Assembly (NCBI GenBank): GCA_964386525.1
Contig: CAYLSO010000067.1
Coordinates: 1 to 10,049 of the forward strand
Length of the DNA: 10,049 nt
DNA from: CAYLSO01 sp964386525
Lineage (GTDB): Bacteria > Eisenbacteria > RBG-16-71-46 > DASYSL01
Direction: 5' to 3'
Shown: positions 6,635 to 10,049 of the stretch, in pieces
Layout: each line of letters begins with the position of its first letter
How positions within the stretch are numbered: the first letter of the stretch is position 1
Notes under the pieces: model-generated
Database searches by the model: none
Told to the model about the DNA's origin: nothing
What the model saw: the letters and a program-made list of their open reading frames with translations, nothing else
Translations under genes and position numbers: made by a program

Positions 6635-6648
6635 ATGGCGCCGCATGA
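6502..6648 (+). CDS. Possible 48-aa leader ORF upstream of the acidic protein
   Basis: An ATG at 6502 is preceded by a full AGGAGG (6485-6490), 11 bases away, directly behind the promoter. The 48-residue product starts MRSDADSPMPRAGAG, has no recognised domain, and ends at 6648, overlapping the acidic-protein start (6635) by 14 bases in another frame. It could be an upstream ORF that couples or gates translation of the next gene. Against it: the ATG is part of the inverted repeat, spacing is long, and the sequence looks unconstrained. The AGGAGG may be incidental. Confidence 0.3.
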   Translation: MRSDADSPMPRAGAGEPIGHAPSQSRPAAWSFAGAVRGDTLRVNYGAA

Positions 6649-6868
6649 TGACTGGCTTGGCTCTACCGACGAGGAGCTGACCCTGCACCCGACGTACGAC
6701 GACGACGAGCTCGAGGAAGAAGACGACGAGGATCTCGACGACGAGTACGACGACGACGAGGAAGAGGACGACTTCGACCTCGACGAGGACGAGGAGGAGT
6801 ACGACCTCGACGAGGACGACGAAGACGAGGAAGACGAAGACGACTATAACGACGAGGAGGACGCGTAG
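6635..6868 (+). CDS. 77-aa poly-acidic protein, function unknown
   Basis: ATG 6635 has AGGG six bases upstream (6625-6628). Of 77 residues, 51 are Asp or Glu. From residue 22 to the end, 46 of 56 are acidic, broken only by Leu, Tyr, Phe, one Asn and the final Ala. There is no Lys or Arg, so the expected pI is extremely low. The N-terminal 21 residues (MAPHDDWLGSTDEELTLHPT) are less biased and may be a short ordered or interaction segment. Aromatics recur at 38, 47 and 56, and residues 47-55 and 56-64 form two 9-residue repeats ([FY]DLDED...), matched by a 27-bp near-duplication in the DNA (6773-6826). It is not a known family to me. A tail like this can bind polycations, metal ions or basic proteins or act as a nucleic-acid mimic. 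It lies just upstream of two polyamine-type enzymes, so polyamine binding is an attractive guess, not a demonstrated role. Confidence 0.75.
   Translation: MAPHDDWLGSTDEELTLHPTYDDDELEEEDDEDLDDEYDDDEEEDDFDLDEDEEEYDLDEDDEDEEDEDDYNDEEDA
6773..6826 (+). repeat. 27-bp tandem near-duplication inside the acidic gene
   Basis: 6773-6799 and 6800-6826 differ at only four positions and encode consecutive 9-residue units starting FDLDED and YDLDED. This sits within a GAC/GAG-rich, purine-skewed tract (about 6698-6862), a natural substrate for slippage and length variation. Confidence 0.6.
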
Positions 6869-6869
6869 G

Positions 6870-6923
6870 ATGTGGTCGTGTCTGCGCCTGCGGCGCTCGT
6901 GCCAGCGCCGGGGAGGAGCTTGA
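6870..6923 (+). CDS. Possible 17-aa Arg-rich mini-ORF before speD-like gene
   Basis: One base after the acidic-protein stop, an ATG opens a 17-residue frame MWSCLRLRRSCQRRGGA with five Arg, ending TGA at 6921-6923, four bases before the speD-like ATG. Its last codons overlap the GGAGGAG that serves speD. Arg-rich leader peptides are known to sense ornithine or polyamines ahead of spe genes in enterobacteria, but no homology is claimed, and in GC-rich DNA such a short frame could be chance. Confidence 0.2.
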   Translation: MWSCLRLRRSCQRRGGA

Positions 6924-6927
6924 GGAG

Positions 6928-7257
6928 ATGCGGGGATTCGGCCCGCACCTGGGGCTCGGCGGCCACGGGTGTGAGCAGGACCAGCCGGAAGACATGGATC
7001 ACATCGACCGCGTCCTGGATGAGCCCCCGGCCCGCACCGGGATGACCAAGATCACGCCGCCCTGCGTGCTCGAGTCCACGGGCGTGCGGCCGGAGAGCCG
7101 GGGCAGCTCGGGTTTCGCCCTTCTCGCCGAGAGCCCCATCCCGATCCACACGTTTCCCGAGAAGCCGCACCTGTCTCTCGACATTCTCTCCTGCAAGCCG
7201 GCCGCCCCCCGGGCGCGCGGGCCGCGTCCGCCGCGGACCGCGGCCACCCGGACCTGA
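6928..7257 (+). CDS. speD: Short divergent S-adenosylmethionine decarboxylase-family (SpeD/SpeH) protein
   Basis: A 109-aa pyruvoyl-enzyme candidate. The diagnostic stretch is SGFALLAESPIPIHTFPEKP followed by LSLDILSC (residues 61-89). In the Thermotoga maritima family member, as I recall it, the self-cleaved pyruvoyl-forming Ser63 is followed by processing His68 and catalytic Cys83. Here Ser69, His74 and Cys89 keep exactly that +5/+20 spacing, and the N-terminal part (FGPHLGLGGHGC) matches GRHLLxxxYGC in position. ATG 6928 has GGAGGAG at 6912-6918. Odd points: the usual AESH reads AESP, HTWPE reads HTFPE and TCG reads SCK. After Cys89 only 20 residues remain, Pro/Arg/Ala-rich, whereas typical proteins carry about 40 more with a conserved helix and strand. 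So self-processing looks possible but AdoMet as substrate is uncertain. A ureohydrolase gene follows 62 bases on. Alternative: an arginine decarboxylase derived from SpeD. Family assignment is from memory of the motif. Confidence 0.8.
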   Translation: MRGFGPHLGLGGHGCEQDQPEDMDHIDRVLDEPPARTGMTKITPPCVLESTGVRPESRGSSGFALLAESPIPIHTFPEKPHLSLDILSCKPAAPRARGPRPPRTAATRT

Positions 7258-7308
7258 CCGGCACCGACCCGCTCCGCAGCGCGGGGCGGGGCCGGTCGCC
7301 CGAACCCC

Positions 7309-7313
7309 AGGAG
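7309..7313 (+). promoter_or_regulatory. Ribosome-binding site deciding the CTG start of speB
   Basis: AGGAG lies six bases before CTG 7320. It is the only good Shine-Dalgarno sequence near the N-terminus of the ureohydrolase frame and is the main reason to accept a rare CTG initiation codon. Confidence 0.55.
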
Positions 7314-7319
7314 ACAGCC

Positions 7320-8282
7320 CTGGAGAAGCCCCCAGCCAAGAACCTTGGGACGCCGAGCCGCGCGCCCACCGAGCCGCAGCCCTACGCCGTCGAGTTCAAC
7401 TACGGCGGCTTGGACCTGGCGACCTCGTCTCTCGCCGGTGCCCACGCCGTGGTGCTGCCGGTGCCCTACGACGGCACGACCTCGTACCGGCCGGGGACGC
7501 GCTTCGGCCCGCACGCCCTGCTGGCCGCCTCGCGCCACATGGAGCTGTACGACGAGGTGCTGGGGGCGCTCTACCCGCACGGCATCCACACCCTGCCCGA
7601 GCTGGAGCCGGTGGCCGACCCGGAGGCCATGGTGGCGCGCGTCGAGGAGGCCGCCGAGTGGGTGCTGGACCAGGGCAAGACGCTCATCACCCTGGGGGGC
7701 GAGCACTCGCTCACCACCGGGCCGGTGCGCGCCTACGCCCGCCGCTACCCCGAGCTCTCGGTCCTGCAGCTCGACGCCCACGGCGACCTGCGCCTCGACT
7801 ACCACGGCACGCGCTTCTCGCACGCCTGCGTGATGAGCCGCGTGCGCGAGCTGGTGCCCGCCGTCCAGGCCGGCATCCGCTCGGTCTCCGAGGAAGAGGC
7901 CGAACGCATCACCCGCGAGCGGCTGGCCGTCTTCTCGGCGCGGCGCGTCAAGGCCATGGCGGGTGACTTCTCCCCGATCGTCGAGGGGCTCACCGCGGAT
8001 GTCTATCTCACCGTCGATCTCGACGCCTTCGATCCCAGCGAGTGCCCCGGCGTGGGCACGCCGGAGCCGGGCGGGCTCGGCTGGCACGACGTCACCGATC
8101 TGGTCGCCCAGGTGGCGCGGCGGCGGCGCCTCGTCGGCTTCGACATCATGGAGCTGCTGCCGCTGGCCGGGGACACGCGCTCGGAGTTCCTGGCCTCGCG
8201 CCTGCTCTACCGGCTCTGGGGCTGGTGCCTGGTGAGCCAGGGCAAGCACCCGGGAACCGCTCCCGACCGGCCGCTCGTCTAG
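7320..8282 (+). CDS. speB: Ureohydrolase-family enzyme, probable agmatinase (SpeB-like)
   Basis: A binuclear-manganese hydrolase expected to convert agmatine to putrescine and urea. All six metal ligands are visible (numbered from 7320): His129 in GGEHSLTTG, Asp152/His154/Asp156 in LQLDAHGDLR, and Asp233/Asp235 in TVDLDAFDP; Glu278 in FDIMELLP matches the substrate-side acid, and TPEPGG is present. GGEHS replaces the commoner GGDHS, as seen in some agmatinase-like branches. The start is unusual: no ATG or GTG is available in frame. CTG 7320 has a fine AGGAG (7309-7313) six bases upstream and gives 320 aa; TTG 7410 has no ribosome-binding site and would remove residues such as VEFNYGG. CTG is preferred. 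Arginase, formiminoglutamase or guanidinobutyrase cannot be excluded, but proximity to the SpeD-family gene favours polyamine synthesis. The rlmI-like gene starts 21 bases after the stop. Confidence 0.9.
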   Translation: MEKPPAKNLGTPSRAPTEPQPYAVEFNYGGLDLATSSLAGAHAVVLPVPYDGTTSYRPGTRFGPHALLAASRHMELYDEVLGALYPHGIHTLPELEPVADPEAMVARVEEAAEWVLDQGKTLITLGGEHSLTTGPVRAYARRYPELSVLQLDAHGDLRLDYHGTRFSHACVMSRVRELVPAVQAGIRSVSEEEAERITRERLAVFSARRVKAMAGDFSPIVEGLTADVYLTVDLDAFDPSECPGVGTPEPGGLGWHDVTDLVAQVARRRRLVGFDIMELLPLAGDTRSEFLASRLLYRLWGWCLVSQGKHPGTAPDRPLV

Positions 8283-8303
8283 CGCCGCGCGAGCCCCGCC
8301 GCC

Positions 8304-9476
8304 ATGGCCGTCGTCCGGTTGCGCAAGAACGAGGACCGGCGCCTGCGCGCCGGCCACCCCTGGGTCTTCTCCAACGAGATCGACGGCTACGAGGGCGAGT
8401 TCGCCGACGGCGACGTGCTCGACATCGCCGACGCGCGCGGCGCCTTCCTCGGCCGCGGCTACGTCAACCGCCGCTCGCTGATCGCGGTGCGCGTGCTGAC
8501 CCGCGGCCGCGACGAGATCGACGCCGCGTTCTTCCGCCGCCGCGTCCAGCGCGCCCTGGCCTACCGCGAGGGCCTGTACCCCGGAGACACCGCGCTGCGC
8601 CTGATCTCCAGCGAGGGCGACCAGCTCCCCGGCCTCATCGTCGACCGCTATGCCGACGTGCTGTCGGTGAGCGTGCTGACGCTGGGCATGGAGGTGCGCC
8701 GCGACACGCTGCACGAGGTGCTGCAGGAGGCGCTGCAGCCGCGGGCGATGGTGCTGCGGGCCGATTCCCCGTTCCGCGCCCTGGAGGGCCTGCCGCTCGA
8801 GCGCCGCTGGTGGAGCGGCGAGGAGGGTCTGCGGCCCGAGGTCGTGATGGGCGGGCTGCGTCACCGCGTCGATCCGCTCGCGGGGCAGAAGACCGGCCTG
8901 TTCCTCGACCAGCGCGACAACCGGCGGCGGCTGGCCGGCCGGGTGACCGGCGCCCACGTGCTCGACGTCTTCTCGAACACCGGGGCGTGGGCCATGGCGG
9001 CGCTCGGGCACGGGGCGTCCGCGGCGACGCTCGTGGAGTCGTCGCGCCCGGCCCTCGACCTCGCCGAGGAAAACCTGCGCCTCAACGGCATGCTCGAGCG
9101 GTCGCGGCTCGCGCAGGCCGACGCCTTCGATTTCCTGGCCGATCTGGCGGGCGCCCACGAGCGCTTCGCGGCGGTGGTCCTCGACCCGCCGGCCCTGGTC
9201 AAGAAGCGCGGCCAGCTGGCGCAAGGCCTGCGCGCCTACCGCGAGATCAACCGCCGCGCCATGCAGCTGGTGACCGAGGACGGCTGGCTCTTCACCTCGT
9301 CCTGCTCGCACCCGGTGGGGCAGGAGGACTTCCGGCAGATGCTCGTGCAGGCCGCGCGCGACGCGCACCGGCCCTTCCGCCTCGTCGAGTGGGGCTACCA
9401 GAGCGCCGACCACCCGGTGCTGCTGGCCGCGCCCGAGACCGCCTACCTGAAATGCGCCGTGCTGCGAGCCGTCTGA
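8304..9476 (+). CDS. rlmI: RlmI-type 23S rRNA 5-methylcytosine methyltransferase
   Basis: A 390-aa SAM-dependent methyltransferase of the family whose E. coli member makes m5C1962 in 23S rRNA. Residues 1 to about 75 form the N-terminal PUA domain, with the typical RLRAGHPWVFSNEI. The linker domain includes EGDQLPGLIVDRY (104-116). The Rossmann methyltransferase domain starts with GQKTGLFLDQRDNR (194-207), then motif I VLDVFSNTGAWA (219-230), an acidic motif LVES (243-246), DAFDFL (273-278), motif IV VVLDPPALVKK (291-301) and TSSCSH with Cys334 as the likely nucleophile. Length and order match the family closely. ATG 8304 is favoured because the PUA motif begins within a few residues; the ribosome-binding site is weak, so coupling to speB upstream (21-base gap) is likely. 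The 3' end overlaps the start of the next gene by 25 bases. Confidence 0.92.
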   Translation: MAVVRLRKNEDRRLRAGHPWVFSNEIDGYEGEFADGDVLDIADARGAFLGRGYVNRRSLIAVRVLTRGRDEIDAAFFRRRVQRALAYREGLYPGDTALRLISSEGDQLPGLIVDRYADVLSVSVLTLGMEVRRDTLHEVLQEALQPRAMVLRADSPFRALEGLPLERRWWSGEEGLRPEVVMGGLRHRVDPLAGQKTGLFLDQRDNRRRLAGRVTGAHVLDVFSNTGAWAMAALGHGASAATLVESSRPALDLAEENLRLNGMLERSRLAQADAFDFLADLAGAHERFAAVVLDPPALVKKRGQLAQGLRAYREINRRAMQLVTEDGWLFTSSCSHPVGQEDFRQMLVQAARDAHRPFRLVEWGYQSADHPVLLAAPETAYLKCAVLRAV

Positions 9477-10049
9477 CCCGCGGCCTGGCCGCGGCTGCCC
9501 TGAGCGCCGGGGCCGCGACCGCCGCCGCTTCGGCCGGGGCCGCGGGGGCCGCGGCGGGGTTGCTCCTCGACTCCCGCGAGGGGCCGCCGGACGCGCCGGT
9601 TTGGGTGTGCGCCGAAGGTGCCGCCGCGCCCGAATCGCTGCGCCTCGAGGCGGTGAGCGGCGGGGCGGCCGTGAGCCGGGCCTGGAGCTTCGCGTGGGGC
9701 GGCGTCTCGCCGCTGCGGCTGCTCGCCGCGCTGCCGCCGGGGGCCGATTCCGGCCGGATGCCCTTCTGGGACCAGGACGGATCCCTGTCGCCGGGCGACT
9801 ACCGGCTCCTCGCCGAGGGCTTCGCTCCCGAGACCCTGCGCGTGCGCGAGCCGAGCGCGGCCGAGCGCCGCCAGCGGGGCGTGCTGGCCCGCGTGCGGCT
9901 GCGGGCCGCGGAGGGCGACTCCGCTCTGGCGGCGCGTCTGGCGGAACGGCTGCTGGAGCTGGAGCCGGGCGGGCCGTACGGCGACGCGGCCTTCCTGGCG
10001 CTGGGACGGCTGTGGCGGCACTCGAAGTTCCGAGAGCGGCCCGAGACCT
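9452..10049 (+). CDS. Exported Ala-rich protein of unknown function (3' end beyond window)
   Basis: An open frame of at least 199 codons running off the window. ATG 9452 lies within the end of rlmI, 25 bases of overlap. Third positions are almost all G or C across the frame, supporting real coding. The N-terminus (MRRAASRLTRGLAAAALSAG...) has Arg residues and then a long Ala-rich, weakly hydrophobic stretch, resembling a Sec signal peptide with possible cleavage around residues 26-36. The following 90 residues carry VWVCAEG, WSFAWGG and FWDQDGSLSPGDYRLL. From about 133 onward an Arg/Leu/Glu/Ala-rich helical part (LAARLAERLLELEPGGPYGDA...) has a TPR-like rhythm, so it may be a periplasmic repeat or scaffold protein. 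No family is recognised. Confidence 0.65.
   Translation, partial: MRRAASRLTRGLAAAALSAGAATAAASAGAAGAAAGLLLDSREGPPDAPVWVCAEGAAAPESLRLEAVSGGAAVSRAWSFAWGGVSPLRLLAALPPGADSGRMPFWDQDGSLSPGDYRLLAEGFAPETLRVREPSAAERRQRGVLARVRLRAAEGDSALAARLAERLLELEPGGPYGDAAFLALGRLWRHSKFRERPET

Noticed and set aside
6663..6995. Arg/Pro-rich minus-strand frame opposite the acidic gene
   Set aside because: It mirrors the GAC/GAG tract. The + strand version has promoter, ribosome-binding site and a clean start, so only that one was kept.
7256..7297. Inverted repeat GACCGG/CCGGTC between speD and speB as a terminator or operator
   Set aside because: Only six base pairs with a 30-base loop and no T tract, expected by chance at this GC content.
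7410..8282. TTG at 7410 as the speB start
   Set aside because: No ribosome-binding site precedes it and it would drop conserved-looking N-terminal residues; CTG 7320 with AGGAG fits better.
6999..9413. An 804-codon minus-strand open frame opposite speB and rlmI
   Set aside because: It is an antisense shadow: Gln/His/Arg/Ala-rich composition with no motif, while the + strand frames carry complete catalytic motifs.

Overview
The window is about 10 kb of very GC-rich bacterial DNA, with codon third positions almost all G or C. It is densely packed, and all genes but the first lie on the + strand. A lipoprotein signal, a peptidoglycan-recycling cassette and a SpoIID protein with a Gram-negative-style GMCQWGA motif suggest a diderm, GC-rich lineage (for example Myxococcota-like, Gemmatimonadota-like or an uncultured candidate phylum). 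That assignment is inference from composition and gene content only.

Layout. Positions 1-873 (minus strand) carry the DNA-repair glycosylase Fpg/MutM, cut by the window edge just after its zinc finger. Positions 1056-4695 hold three head-to-tail genes joined by GTGA start/stop overlaps: murQ (MurNAc-6-phosphate etherase), anmK (anhydroMurNAc kinase) and a SpoIID/LytB-type lipoprotein. They read as one peptidoglycan remodelling and salvage operon: the SpoIID-type enzyme is expected to release 1,6-anhydroMurNAc ends, AnmK phosphorylates free anhydroMurNAc, and MurQ removes the lactyl group to give GlcNAc-6-phosphate. A tRNA-Asp(GTC) with its own promoter follows at 4814-4891. Next comes a multi-pass membrane protein of unrecognised family (4946-6199).

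After a 435-base gene-poor stretch that ends in a strong sigma70-type promoter (6441-6468) lies the most unusual region. It contains a 9-bp perfect inverted repeat over the promoter, a leader with predicted hairpins and a possible 48-aa upstream ORF, a 77-aa protein that is two-thirds Asp/Glu, a possible 17-aa Arg-rich mini-ORF, a short divergent S-adenosylmethionine-decarboxylase-family protein (SpeD-like, catalytic Ser/His/Cys all present), and a ureohydrolase of the agmatinase family (SpeB-like). The simplest reading is a polyamine operon. The SpeD-like enzyme may be a true AdoMet decarboxylase, or a neofunctionalised pyruvoyl arginine decarboxylase feeding agmatine to SpeB. The poly-acidic protein and elaborate leader are the best candidates for something undescribed.

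Downstream, with short gaps or overlaps, are an RlmI-type 23S rRNA cytosine methyltransferase (8304-9476) and the start of an exported, Ala-rich protein (9452 to the window end). No CRISPR array, insertion sequence, integrase or convincing intrinsic terminator was seen.
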